Under the pieces are notes generated by a model. That model was not told where the DNA came from. It saw only the letters and a list, made by a program, of their open reading frames with translations, and made no database searches. Below are positions 55,683-64,000 of a stretch of 64,000 nt of DNA, in pieces. This stretch comes from Bacteroidota bacterium (lineage in GTDB: Bacteria > Bacteroidota > Bacteroidia > AKYH767-A > 2013-40CM-41-45), in the NCBI GenBank assembly GCA_016713765.1, contig JADJON010000001.1, positions 1,612,001 through 1,676,000 on the forward strand. The letters run 5' to 3'. Both the position numbers and the translations under genes were made by a program. Within the stretch, counting starts at the first letter, position 1, and each line of letters begins with the position of its first letter.

Positions 55683-56780
55683 TCACTGACTGGCAAAGGA
55701 TCCCAGCCGGTTTAATTCCTCGGAGATCGATTTTTCCCAGTTCGCCTGTTGTTCGGGAATCAGGCCGTGTTCTGTTTCCCGGTCGTAGTCGGCCTGTCGA
55801 AGTTGATAGGCCTGCCATTCGGATTCGAAGATGGTTTTCAGAACGGAATCGTAGGTCAATAGACCCGGACTGGATTGGGTGAAGCGATCGCGCATCCGGC
55901 GGGCGTACAATTCGCAGATATCGAAATGCAGTTGTTCGTGGGCGAGCAGTCCATCCTGCAACTTGTCGGGTTTAACCCAGGAGGCTGGCTTGATAAAAGC
56001 CGGATGCAGCAGCAGCTCCAGAATAAGTGTGTCATCCCGATAGGCGGGCCGCGATGTGAAGGAATAGACGCAGGCACTGTTCGCGGAAAATACGACCTGT
56101 TGTTCGGGCTGTCCTTTGAAGTCGGCCCACTTCAGCCGATAGGCGGAACTCCATCGAATCGTATCAGCACTGACCGTGTCCCGAAAAGCGCCATCGTCCT
56201 GTAGTTCGATGCGTACGTGTTTGCACAGCGGTGGCTGGTTTCGGTTCTCTTTCGCCCAGCGGTCGAATCCGGATAGGGCTTGTTGCAGGGATCCGCCGAT
56301 CAGTTTGTCGTAGATTCCGGGATTGGGCCCATGTACCACATAGGAGGGGGTTCCGCCTACCTGGTAGAGTTGAACGCGCTGGCCATCGACATCGCGATAG
56401 ATGCGCACCTGAAATTCGAATTGGATGTTCCGTCGTGGTCCTGTGCGGTTTTCTTTCAACTGAAATTTCTCGAATGCCAGAACCAGTGCTACCTTACTCG
56501 TATCCGCGGCAGTACACGTTTGAACATAAGGCAGCAGATCTTTCGCGAGATCTTGTTTGAAGCGAATCGGTTGGACGGGACCGCCGCCGGATATACTACC
56601 GGCATCTCCGGCTTTCTTTCGTTCGTCTTCGACGCGGGCTATGTGGTACACCGACCCTTTCAATCCCCAATCGGTTGCCTGCAGATCCAATTGATTGTTT
56701 GGAACCTGGGCGCGCAGGGAAGAACTTCCGGTCAGCAGAAAGAAGGCGATCAGCCATCGATAGGTTCGGTCAATTCGCAT
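55683..56780 (-). CDS. Exported DUF922-like protein with HExxHFD zinc-type motif
   Basis: About 365 residues from the ATG leading the signal MRIDRTYRWLIAFFLLTGSS (the frame is open 30 codons upstream with no signal). The motif H281-E-Q-L-H285-F-D-I-C-E-L appears in the last quarter, as in DUF922 (the HExxHFD zinc-site group of secreted metallopeptidase-like proteins). A Trp-rich substrate-like segment (SAYRLKWADFKGQPEQQ, 215-232) precedes it, also typical of DUF922. The N-terminal ~200 residues are unrecognised. It is divergent from rmuC. Proteolysis is possible but not established for this family. Confidence 0.8.
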   Translation of the reverse strand: MRIDRTYRWLIAFFLLTGSSSLRAQVPNNQLDLQATDWGLKGSVYHIARVEDERKKAGDAGSISGGGPVQPIRFKQDLAKDLLPYVQTCTAADTSKVALVLAFEKFQLKENRTGPRRNIQFEFQVRIYRDVDGQRVQLYQVGGTPSYVVHGPNPGIYDKLIGGSLQQALSGFDRWAKENRNQPPLCKHVRIELQDDGAFRDTVSADTIRWSSAYRLKWADFKGQPEQQVVFSANSACVYSFTSRPAYRDDTLILELLLHPAFIKPASWVKPDKLQDGLLAHEQLHFDICELYARRMRDRFTQSSPGLLTYDSVLKTIFESEWQAYQLRQADYDRETEHGLIPEQQANWEKSISEELNRLGSFASQ

Positions 56781-56887
56781 TTGGATCCTTTGAAGGGGCG
56801 CAAAGTTCGCGATTAACCGCCATTCGACCAGAACAACGAAAAATGCACGAAATCCGCTATCTTTAACCACTTACAAGCGTCTAACGG

Positions 56888-58234
56888 ATGGAATTCGTTT
56901 ATCTTTTGGTGGGATTGGTAGTCGGTGTACTTCTCGGCTGGTTGCTGGGTAAAGCCGGGGTTCAATCGGTGCGGGAGGAACAGCGTACTGCGGTACAAGC
57001 CCTTGAAAGTGAACGGTCGGCCTTGGCTGAACGGGCACGTCAGCTGGAGCAGCAGTTGCAGGAAGGAAGGTCCAGGCAGGAGCAGGACCGACAGCAACAG
57101 CTCGAATTGAACGGAAAGCTGAGCGAAGCAGTGACCCTCAATCGCAACCTCCAGGAGAAGCTCCAATCCCAAAAGGCGGAACTCGAAGCGCTGCAGGATC
57201 GGTTTACCAAGGAGTTTGAGAATCTGGCGAACAGGATCCTGGAGGAGAAGAGCCAGAAGTTCGTTGAACAGAACCGCAACAACCTGGACGTGATCCTCAA
57301 TCCGCTCAAAGAAAAGATCCGGGATTTCGAGCAAAAGGTCGATCAGGCATACAAGTCAGAAGCTGCTGAACGAAACAGTCTGAAAGGGGAGATCGGTAAA
57401 CTGGTTGAACTTAACAAACAGATCAGCGACGAGGCGCACAACCTGGCTCGTGCACTGAAGGGTGATACCAAGAAGCAGGGTAACTGGGGCGAGTTCATCC
57501 TGGAGAAAATTCTGGAACACTCCGGATTGGAACGCGACCGCGAATTCAAAGTGCAACACAGCACGAGCAATGAGGAAGGTCGGCGGGTTCAACCCGATGT
57601 AGTCGTTTTTCTACCCGACAACAAGCACCTCATCGTCGACAGCAAAGTTTCCCTGGTTGCCTACGAAGCGATGGTGAATGCCGGCAGCGAGGAAGAGCGG
57701 GAACAGTATCTGCGAGAGCATGTGCAATCGGTCAAGAATCATGTACGGCAGCTTTCCGAGAAAAAGTACCAGTCGGCCGAAGGCATGAACGCCCCCGACT
57801 TTGTACTGCTGTTCATGCCGATCGAACCTTCCTTCAGCGTCGCCATTCAGGGTGATACCGAATTGTTCGCGTACGCCTGGGACCGTAAGATTGTCATCGT
57901 CAGTCCGAGTACCCTGCTGGCGACCCTGCGAACCATCGCTTCGCTTTGGAAGCAGGAGCGACAGACACGAAACGCCCTGGAGATCGCCCGCGTCGGCGGC
58001 GCCTTGTACGATAAGTTCAAAGGCTTCATCGATGACCTCATCGACGTTGGTAAGAAAATGGATGCCGCCAAGGCCGGCTACAGTGACGCGATGAACAAGC
58101 TATCGTCCGGCCCGGGCAACATCATCAAGCGAATTGAAGACTTGCGTAAACTTGGCGCGAAGTCCAGTAAGGAATTACCTCAGGCACTGGTAGAGCGTGC
58201 GCTCGAAAGCGGTGATACAGATGCTGCTCCCTGA
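56888..58234 (+). CDS. rmuC: RmuC family DNA recombination protein
   Basis: A 448-residue protein with an N-terminal membrane anchor (MEFVYLLVGLVVGVLLGWLLG), a long coiled coil (~25-135, Gln/Arg/Glu-rich) and the RmuC nuclease-like domain (~185-400) with GNWGEFILEKILEHSGLERDREF, QPDVVVFLPDNKHLIVDSKVSL and FMPIEPSFSVAIQ. RmuC limits DNA inversions; the fold is PD-(D/E)XK-like (the D-…-DSK triad appears as QPDVV and VDSK). A -7-like TATCTTTA is at about 56855. Its 3' end overlaps the next gene by 14 bases, beginning a compact four-gene block. Confidence 0.92.
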   Translation: MEFVYLLVGLVVGVLLGWLLGKAGVQSVREEQRTAVQALESERSALAERARQLEQQLQEGRSRQEQDRQQQLELNGKLSEAVTLNRNLQEKLQSQKAELEALQDRFTKEFENLANRILEEKSQKFVEQNRNNLDVILNPLKEKIRDFEQKVDQAYKSEAAERNSLKGEIGKLVELNKQISDEAHNLARALKGDTKKQGNWGEFILEKILEHSGLERDREFKVQHSTSNEEGRRVQPDVVVFLPDNKHLIVDSKVSLVAYEAMVNAGSEEEREQYLREHVQSVKNHVRQLSEKKYQSAEGMNAPDFVLLFMPIEPSFSVAIQGDTELFAYAWDRKIVIVSPSTLLATLRTIASLWKQERQTRNALEIARVGGALYDKFKGFIDDLIDVGKKMDAAKAGYSDAMNKLSSGPGNIIKRIEDLRKLGAKSSKELPQALVERALESGDTDAAP

Positions 58235-59513
58235 CTATAAGCCTGCACACGGGTACGGGATACGAAGCCTGTTCCTCCTGCTGTTCTTACTGCTGGGTGG
58301 GTGTTTCAGTCCCGGCGAACTTGCCAACCGCAACATGGCCGGTAATTATCGGCCAATGGACGGGCAATCCTTATCGGCTGAAGTGACGATCCGTCAAGTC
58401 AATGATTCCCTGGCACGTGTACTGATCCGAATCAAACCGGACGAGTACCTCTACGTGCGTCAGGAGGACAATCGATACCTCGCCACGGTTGGCATCCACT
58501 TGCAACTGGTCGAAAGCTACGACGTTCCGACTCGCTATGATAGCGCCGTCGCGCGTTATACGATGGACATGACGGAGAAAGGGAAGGCAAGGATTTTCGA
58601 AGTGGAACTGCCGGTACACCGGAAGGGTACCATCCTCCTGGAAACCGTGATCACCGATGAAGGCAAGGGCGCTTCCGCAACTTTTTTCATACCGTTTGCT
58701 CACCTTACCGCGCAATCCCGCCAGTGCTTCTGGGCTACCTTGCCGGATGGAACGCCGTTCTTTCGTGATCATGTGAAAGCCAACGACAGCTTGCGGATCT
58801 ATTATCAGGACACGTCGACGGGCTTCCTTTGGTGTCATTACTACAAAAAGGATTTTCCGCTGGCCAACCCGCCGTTTTCATTTGATGCGCGTGAGCCCTT
58901 CGACTATCATGCGGATTCCGTCTTCCGATACGATTTGCAGGAGCATCCTGTTCTGACGTTGAATCGACGGGGATTTTATCATTTCCGGATCGATACCACG
59001 CGAAAGGAAGGTTTCACGATTTTTCGCTTCGGGGAGGATCATCCACAGGTCTCCGATGTCGACCAGATGCTGGAAGCATTGCGCTACCTGACGACCAGAA
59101 AAGAGTATGAGGAACTGAAGTCGAACCCGCATCCACGACAGACAGTGGATGGATTTTGGATAGAGCGGGGCGGCAATGAAGAACGGACACGTATGCTGAT
59201 CCGGAAGTATTACACCCGGGTACAGGATGCGAATCGCTTTTTTTCCAGTTACACGGAAGGGTGGAGAACCGATCGTGGGATGATTTATGTCGTTCTCGGG
59301 GTGCCGAATACCATCTACCGCAGTGCGCAAAGTGAGACCTGGATTTATGGTACCGTCAACAACCCGGTATCTATCAATTTCTTCTTCACAAAAGTGGACA
59401 ATCCCTTTACCGAAAACGACTACGCCCTTTCAAGGTCGCCGATCTATGAAACCAGTTGGTTCAGGGCGGTGGATGTCTGGCGTTCGGGGAGGGTCTATAA
59501 CAATATGTACTGA
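58221..59513 (+). CDS. GWxTD-domain lipoprotein
   Basis: A protein of 430 residues from ATG 58221; a GTG eight codons earlier (58197) is possible and would overlap rmuC by 38 bases. A signal-peptide segment with lipobox LLGGC28 marks it as a lipoprotein on the outer side of the inner or outer membrane. The mature domain is beta-rich (~40-270), and the C-terminal ~150 residues carry the GWxTD motif (EGWRTDRGMIYVVLGVP), which names this Bacteroidota/Acidobacteriota family. Function is unknown for the domain. Its stop overlaps the rlmB start by one base (TGATG). Confidence 0.88.
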   Translation: MLLPDYKPAHGYGIRSLFLLLFLLLGGCFSPGELANRNMAGNYRPMDGQSLSAEVTIRQVNDSLARVLIRIKPDEYLYVRQEDNRYLATVGIHLQLVESYDVPTRYDSAVARYTMDMTEKGKARIFEVELPVHRKGTILLETVITDEGKGASATFFIPFAHLTAQSRQCFWATLPDGTPFFRDHVKANDSLRIYYQDTSTGFLWCHYYKKDFPLANPPFSFDAREPFDYHADSVFRYDLQEHPVLTLNRRGFYHFRIDTTRKEGFTIFRFGEDHPQVSDVDQMLEALRYLTTRKEYEELKSNPHPRQTVDGFWIERGGNEERTRMLIRKYYTRVQDANRFFSSYTEGWRTDRGMIYVVLGVPNTIYRSAQSETWIYGTVNNPVSINFFFTKVDNPFTENDYALSRSPIYETSWFRAVDVWRSGRVYNNMY

Positions 59514-60310
59514 TGAGCAGGGAATTTAACCGGGAAGACCGGAAGCGTCCATCACAGGATGACGAGCAGATGATCTACGGGATCCACCCGGTCCTGGAAG
59601 CGTTGAATGCCGGTAAGGAGTTTGATCGGGTATTCATTCACCACGGCGCGCGGGGTGACGGCATTCAGCAGGTGAGGAGAATGTTGCGGGAGAAGCAGAT
59701 CGCGTTTCAGGAGGTGCCGGTCGAGAAGTTGAACCGGCTGACACTTAAGAACCACCAGGATATCATCGCGTTCATTTCACCTATCTCGTATCAACCCCTG
59801 GAGGAAGTGGTCACGCGGGTCTTTGAGCAGGGGATGACGCCACTCGTACTGTTGCTGGATCGCATTACCGATGTGCGTAATTTCGGTGCGATTGCCCGTA
59901 CAGCTGAATGCGCGGGTGTTCACGCGCTGGTCATTCCCAAGCGCGGAGCCGCCGCGGTTTCGGCGGACGCGATCCGCACCTCGGCAGGCGCGCTGCACAA
60001 CCTTCCGGTTTGTCGTGTCGACCATTTGCGCGATGCCGTCCATTTGCTCAAGGAGTGTGGACTCAAGGTTTTCGCGGCCAGTGAGAAGGGCAAGACCTTT
60101 CATTTCAATGCTGACTTTTCCCAGCCGGCGGCCATCATCATGGGTTCGGAAGAGGATGGCGTTTCCTCCGATCTGCTCAAAGTGTGTGATCAATGGCTGC
60201 GCATTCCGATGACCGGTAAGGTGAGTTCGTTGAACGTATCAGTGGCCGCGGGTGTCTTGATCTTTGAAGCGCTGCGGCAGCGCATGAGCGGCGCCGGCGA
60301 GTCCGTATGA
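59513..60310 (+). CDS. rlmB: 23S rRNA (guanosine-2'-O)-methyltransferase RlmB-type
   Basis: A 265-residue SpoU-type methyltransferase. An N-terminal L30e-like RNA-binding region (~18-100; YGIHPVLEALNAGKEFDRVFI) leads into the SPOUT domain with motif 1 DVRNFGAIARTAECAGVHALV, motif 2 MGSEEDGVS and motif 3 IPMTGKVSSLNVSVAAGVLIFEALRQ. It modifies G2251 in the peptidyl-transferase P loop in E. coli; that exact target is assumed here. It overlaps the lipoprotein gene by one base upstream and the glycosyltransferase gene by four bases (ATGA) downstream, so it is translationally coupled on both sides. Confidence 0.93.
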   Translation: MSREFNREDRKRPSQDDEQMIYGIHPVLEALNAGKEFDRVFIHHGARGDGIQQVRRMLREKQIAFQEVPVEKLNRLTLKNHQDIIAFISPISYQPLEEVVTRVFEQGMTPLVLLLDRITDVRNFGAIARTAECAGVHALVIPKRGAAAVSADAIRTSAGALHNLPVCRVDHLRDAVHLLKECGLKVFAASEKGKTFHFNADFSQPAAIIMGSEEDGVSSDLLKVCDQWLRIPMTGKVSSLNVSVAAGVLIFEALRQRMSGAGESV

Positions 60311-62217
60311 ACCAGGATACGCGGCGGAACGAAAGATTGTTGATCGGGCTGATCCTGACGGTTGCGGCGATTTTCCGTTTTTACCCGTTCGGTGAAGTAT
60401 CTTTTTCGAATGACGAGCTAAGCGCGCTGATCCGGACACGTTACCCTTCTTTTTCTGAAATGATCCGCGGAGGTGTTTATTCCGATTTTCACCCTGCAGG
60501 TGTTCAGTCGTTCCTGTACTGCTGGACGAACTTGCTCGGAGAAAATGCATTCCTCCTCCGTCTTCCTTTCATCATGTTCGGCCTTGGTTCAACCTGGTTG
60601 ATTTACCGATTGGGAAGCCGATGGTTTCATGCCGCGGCAGGTTTATTGGCGGCGGCCATGTTCAGTGTCTTGGAGTACAGTATCATTTATTCTCAGTTGG
60701 CGCGACCTTACGCACCGGGTTTGTTCTTCTGCTTATTGTCGACCTGGTACTGGACCAATCTGTATGAAGAGTCCTTAGCAGGGAGGATCCGGCGACAAAC
60801 CTGGATCGGATGGACGCTCTCCATGGCGGTTTGTACGCACCTCCATTATTTTTCGCTGGTCTATGCAGCAGCACTGGGACTTTGGGGTTTTACTTTCATC
60901 AAAGGAAGCTGGAGGCCGATCTATGCACTGACCGGTTTGGTCATCGTGCTCCTGGCGCTCCCGGAATGGACCATCTTTCAGGAGCAACTGAAAACCGGCG
61001 ACCTCGGCGGTTGGCTGGGTAAACCGGAGCCCACCTGGCTGTTCTCTTTTTTCTTCAATGTATTCAATGCTTCCTGGTTGCTGATTGATTCATTGATCGT
61101 CTGCTTCTTCACCGGTTGGTACGTGCAGCGATCCCGACCGGTGTGGAACCGGTTTCACAATGCGGTCGCGTTTCTGTTCCTGTTCTCGTTTGGACTGGCC
61201 TTCGGATATTCCCTCTTGCGACACCCGATCATTCAATACTCCACGCTCTTTTTTGTTTTTCCGCTGCTCCTGTTGTTCTTCTTTTCTTTCACCCCGAACG
61301 TCTTTCGGCAGGGAACAGGCTTGGTGTTGGTCGTCGTCTTGGTGCTGCTGGGTGGTGGGGTAAGTACGGCCCTGGAGAAAAAGTTCTTCCGAATGCCTGC
61401 ATATGGTGTCTTCAAAGAGTTGGCGGATCGGACCCGGGTCTGGTCGGTTGATGCGCCAAAACCTGCAGTGGTCGTCTTGAATGTGATCAATCCGGATTAT
61501 CTCGACTATTATTTCGACCAGGCTGATTGGAAACCGGAACGGGTGATCTATCGACCGGAAACCGCCGGAGAGCTTGCGCGCCTGATGGTGACACTGGACA
61601 GCCTTCAACCCCAATCTGTGATCTACGGCTGGACCAATAGCTTTCATCCCGAAGAACTTTACTTCCTCCTGCGCGAGCGATGGCCGATCATGGATCAGGA
61701 CGAAGCTTTTTTCAACGCACGAATTTCCCGGTTTCGTAAGAGCAAGGACATCTGGCCAGAGCCGGGTTCCCGGGCCTTGGTGTGGGATTTCGAACAGGAC
61801 GAACAGGCCGTTTACCTTCCTGATTCCTGCTTTGCAAAAGGGAAGGTCGAACGAATGATCAGTGGCCGTGAATTCTCCCATACGCTGGAATGCGATCTCG
61901 ATAGCCTTCACCCGTCCGGGTACGATGTGCTGCACGCCCGTTGTCGCTTTTTTTCCGGCGCCGTTCCACCGGATGCGCTGCTGGTTGTATCAATAGAAAA
62001 GGAAAAGAACAATCTGGCCTACTTCAGCGCCACGTTAAGCGATTGGACGATCAAGACCGGCAAATGGCAGGAGGCGATTATTTCAGGTGTCATCCCGGAA
62101 GGTTGTACGGGTGGCAAGGTGAAGGCTTATGTTTGGAACAAGGGAGCAGGGGAGTGGTGGCTCGATGATCTCGCGCTGGCCCTGACACCGGCGCCTTATC
62201 CCTATGAGAAACCCTGA
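60307..62217 (+). CDS. GT39-family (PMT/ArnT-like) membrane glycosyltransferase
   Basis: A 636-residue protein with about 10-11 membrane helices in residues ~12-370 and a periplasmic soluble part from ~370 to the end. The acidic Asp-Glu motif of GT39 enzymes sits in the first external loop (FSNDELSALIR), and the family's next conserved loop reads PAGVQSFLYCWTNLLGENAF. These enzymes transfer sugars from polyprenyl phosphate donors to proteins or lipids. The C-terminal half (DYYFDQADWKPE… and a beta-sandwich-like end) is not recognised. It follows rlmB by a four-base overlap and ends 65 bases before fhs. Confidence 0.87.
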   Translation: MNQDTRRNERLLIGLILTVAAIFRFYPFGEVSFSNDELSALIRTRYPSFSEMIRGGVYSDFHPAGVQSFLYCWTNLLGENAFLLRLPFIMFGLGSTWLIYRLGSRWFHAAAGLLAAAMFSVLEYSIIYSQLARPYAPGLFFCLLSTWYWTNLYEESLAGRIRRQTWIGWTLSMAVCTHLHYFSLVYAAALGLWGFTFIKGSWRPIYALTGLVIVLLALPEWTIFQEQLKTGDLGGWLGKPEPTWLFSFFFNVFNASWLLIDSLIVCFFTGWYVQRSRPVWNRFHNAVAFLFLFSFGLAFGYSLLRHPIIQYSTLFFVFPLLLLFFFSFTPNVFRQGTGLVLVVVLVLLGGGVSTALEKKFFRMPAYGVFKELADRTRVWSVDAPKPAVVVLNVINPDYLDYYFDQADWKPERVIYRPETAGELARLMVTLDSLQPQSVIYGWTNSFHPEELYFLLRERWPIMDQDEAFFNARISRFRKSKDIWPEPGSRALVWDFEQDEQAVYLPDSCFAKGKVERMISGREFSHTLECDLDSLHPSGYDVLHARCRFFSGAVPPDALLVVSIEKEKNNLAYFSATLSDWTIKTGKWQEAIISGVIPEGCTGGKVKAYVWNKGAGEWWLDDLALALTPAPYPYEKP

Positions 62218-62282
62218 TTTTCAAGGTCCTTCCGTGTCTTAACTTTTACGACCTTCGCAACCGCATTTTACCCAAGCACCGC

Positions 62283-63908
62283 ATGAAACCTATTCAGGAT
62301 ATCGCCCGCGCCGCAGGCATTCCGACTGATCGACTCATCCAGTACGGAAACTTCAAAGCAAAGCTCGATCATGCCGCGTTGGATCCGTCCCAGCCGACGG
62401 GAAAGTTGGTATTGGTGACTTCCATCACACCCACACGGGCCGGCAATGGTAAAACTACTACGAGCATTGGCCTGGCGGACGGACTTCGCTCCATCGGTAA
62501 GCGAGCCGTGCTGGCCTTACGCGAGCCTTCCCTGGGCCCGGTGTTCGGGATGAAAGGTGGAGCGACTGGTGGCGGGAAATCGAGTGTGGTGCCTTCGGAG
62601 GATATCAACCTGCACTTCAACGGCGACTTTCACGCGATCAGCGCAGCGAACAATACCTTGTCGGCCTTGTTGGACAATTACAATTACAACAAGCAGGGAA
62701 CCGGTCAACAACTCAGTGAGATCACCTGGAAGCGCGTGCTGGATGTCAACGACCGCAGCCTGCGCCATGTGATCACCGGTTTACGGGGAAGCGCCAACGG
62801 TATCCCGGGTGAGACCGGTTTCGATATTACTCCGGCTTCGGAATTGATGGCGATCCTTTGCTTGTCGACAAGTTTGGATGACTTGAAGAATCGTATCGAG
62901 CACATCCTGCTTGGCTATCGCGAAGACGGAACCCCCTTTACTGTGCACGAACTGGGAGTTGCCGGCGCCATTACGGCGATCCTCAAGGACGCCCTCAGTC
63001 CGAACCTCGTGCAAACGCTCGAAGGTACACCTGCCTTCGTACACGGCGGACCCTTTGCCAACATCGCGCACGGCTGCAATTCCTTGTTGGCCACGCGGGC
63101 CGCGTTGCAATTCGGCGAGTTCGCGGTAACGGAAGCCGGATTCGGTTCCGATCTCGGCGCGGAGAAATTCGTTGATATCAAATGCCGCGTGGGAGGACTG
63201 ACTCCTGCTGTTGCAGTGGTCGTGGTGACGGCCCAGTCGCTCAAGTTACACGGAGGAGTCGCGCAGGTCGACATCAAGAAGCCGAACCGTACCGCGCTCC
63301 TGGCCGGCATGAAGAACATGGATCATCACCTCGATATCTTACGGGGCATGGGCATTCCGGTCGTGGTCGCGCTGAACCGATTCGATTCCGACAGCAGCGA
63401 AGAGATGCAGGATATGCTCGAAGCCTGCGCATCACGCAACGTTCCGGCGGCCGTGAATGAAGCCTTCGCACGCGGAAGTGCCGGCTCCGCCGATCTTGCC
63501 CGGGTGGTGGTGGAAGTAACCGAGAAATCATCGGCTCAATTGAAGCCGGTCTATGATCTCGAAGACAGCATTCCGAAAAAGCTCGAGAAGGTCGCCATGC
63601 AGGTTTATGGTGCAAAGGGAATCAAGATGTCCAAGAAGGCTGAGCGCGCCTTGAAGCGGATCGGACAGCTTCAGATGGATAAGTATCCCGTCTGTATCGC
63701 GAAGACACAATATTCGTTCAGCGATCGCCCCGAAGACGCTAAAGCCGAGGGTGGATTTTACATCAACGTGGACGAGTTAATCATCAACAGCGGGGCCGGG
63801 TTTATCGTGGCCGTTTGCGGAGAGATCATGCGCATGCCCGGTCTGCCGGAGAACCCCAATGCGTTGGGTATCGACGTGAAAGACGGTGTGATCGTCGGCC
63901 TGGTCTGA
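62283..63908 (+). CDS. fhs: Formate--tetrahydrofolate ligase
   Basis: A 541-residue enzyme that makes 10-formyltetrahydrofolate from formate, THF and ATP, in C1 metabolism. Start MKPIQDIARAAGIPTDRLIQYG matches the family. The nucleotide loop is PTRAGNGKTTTSIGL (~59-73); the usual PxPAGEGKTT has Glu where this has Asn. Typical downstream blocks LREPSLGPVFGMKGGATGGG, HLNGDFHAI-like FNGDFHAISAANN, TPAFVHGGPFANIAHGCNS and GGVAQVDIKKPN are intact. Slightly shorter than the usual ~556 residues, but the ends look complete. folD and purine genes are not adjacent. It is convergent with the gene at the right edge (8 bases). Confidence 0.95.
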   Translation: MKPIQDIARAAGIPTDRLIQYGNFKAKLDHAALDPSQPTGKLVLVTSITPTRAGNGKTTTSIGLADGLRSIGKRAVLALREPSLGPVFGMKGGATGGGKSSVVPSEDINLHFNGDFHAISAANNTLSALLDNYNYNKQGTGQQLSEITWKRVLDVNDRSLRHVITGLRGSANGIPGETGFDITPASELMAILCLSTSLDDLKNRIEHILLGYREDGTPFTVHELGVAGAITAILKDALSPNLVQTLEGTPAFVHGGPFANIAHGCNSLLATRAALQFGEFAVTEAGFGSDLGAEKFVDIKCRVGGLTPAVAVVVVTAQSLKLHGGVAQVDIKKPNRTALLAGMKNMDHHLDILRGMGIPVVVALNRFDSDSSEEMQDMLEACASRNVPAAVNEAFARGSAGSADLARVVVEVTEKSSAQLKPVYDLEDSIPKKLEKVAMQVYGAKGIKMSKKAERALKRIGQLQMDKYPVCIAKTQYSFSDRPEDAKAEGGFYINVDELIINSGAGFIVAVCGEIMRMPGLPENPNALGIDVKDGVIVGLV

Positions 63909-63916
63909 AGGATAGC

Positions 63917-64000
63917 TTATTCGGCAACGGCTCCTCCGGCATACAACTGCTTCCGGTATTTGTTGGAAGGCGAGGGCAGGAATGTACCCAGCCCGTATTC
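63917..64000 (-). CDS. C-terminal end of an unidentified gene, truncated by the window edge
   Basis: Reading the - strand, 27 codons and a TAA stop give EYGLGTFLPSPSNKYRKQLY followed by AGGAVAE. The frame is clean to the edge, and the convergent placement, 8 bases after fhs, makes a real gene end likely. Too little is present to name the product. Confidence 0.5.
   Translation of the reverse strand, partial: EYGLGTFLPSPSNKYRKQLYAGGAVAE

Overview
The window reads as chromosomal DNA of a member of the Bacteroidota. Four things point there: six secreted proteins end in a type IX secretion (T9SS) type-A sorting domain; marker families DUF5606, the 73-residue DUF2795 type and the 31-residue ribosomal protein THX are present; several genes carry the Bacteroidota promoter motif TAnnTTTG; and most starts lack a Shine-Dalgarno sequence. 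The order below that phylum cannot be fixed from this sequence alone.

Layout. 1-4041: end of a subtilisin-like secreted protease, a DUF5606 protein and an M3 oligoendopeptidase. 4332-12618: a large hybrid histidine kinase (PAS, HisKA, HATPase, two receivers, HPt), a small secreted protein, MurB, an outer-membrane barrel, GmhA and the ComM/YifB AAA+ protein. 12627-14150: a tract of 7-bp-periodic tandem repeats split by one complete IS481-type insertion sequence with terminal inverted repeats and a 7-bp target duplication. 14146-16359: RecQ. 16488-26432: one 10-kb gene for a giant secreted protein (about 3,314 residues; about 35 propeller-like repeats, CARDB-like modules, a dockerin-like end). 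26782-31624: a T9SS Ycf48-like propeller protein, two secreted thioredoxin-fold proteins, THX and a POT peptide transporter. 31752-35069: SecA. 35225-40531: two T9SS propeller proteins and a DUF2795 protein. 40663-45847: corrinoid adenosyltransferase, MacB-type ATPase, methyltransferase, enolase, a small membrane protein and citrate synthase. 45894-48334: Nudix CoA pyrophosphatase and an ABC exporter. 48457-54292: a second Ycf48-like T9SS protein, a TonB-C-like protein, a radical SAM protein and a choice-of-anchor-V T9SS protein. 54363-56780: a porin and a DUF922 protease-like protein. 56888-63908: RmuC, a GWxTD lipoprotein, RlmB and GT39 in overlapping order, then formate-tetrahydrofolate ligase. 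A convergent gene end lies at the right edge.

Functionally this is housekeeping (envelope synthesis, glycolysis/TCA, secretion, DNA repair, C1 folate) mixed with a large share of exported surface proteins that would pass SecA and then T9SS. No phage, CRISPR, rRNA or tRNA was found. The least ordinary features are the heptad repeat tract with its nested IS, the giant propeller/CARDB protein, and a structured 280-bp gap at 9422-9702.
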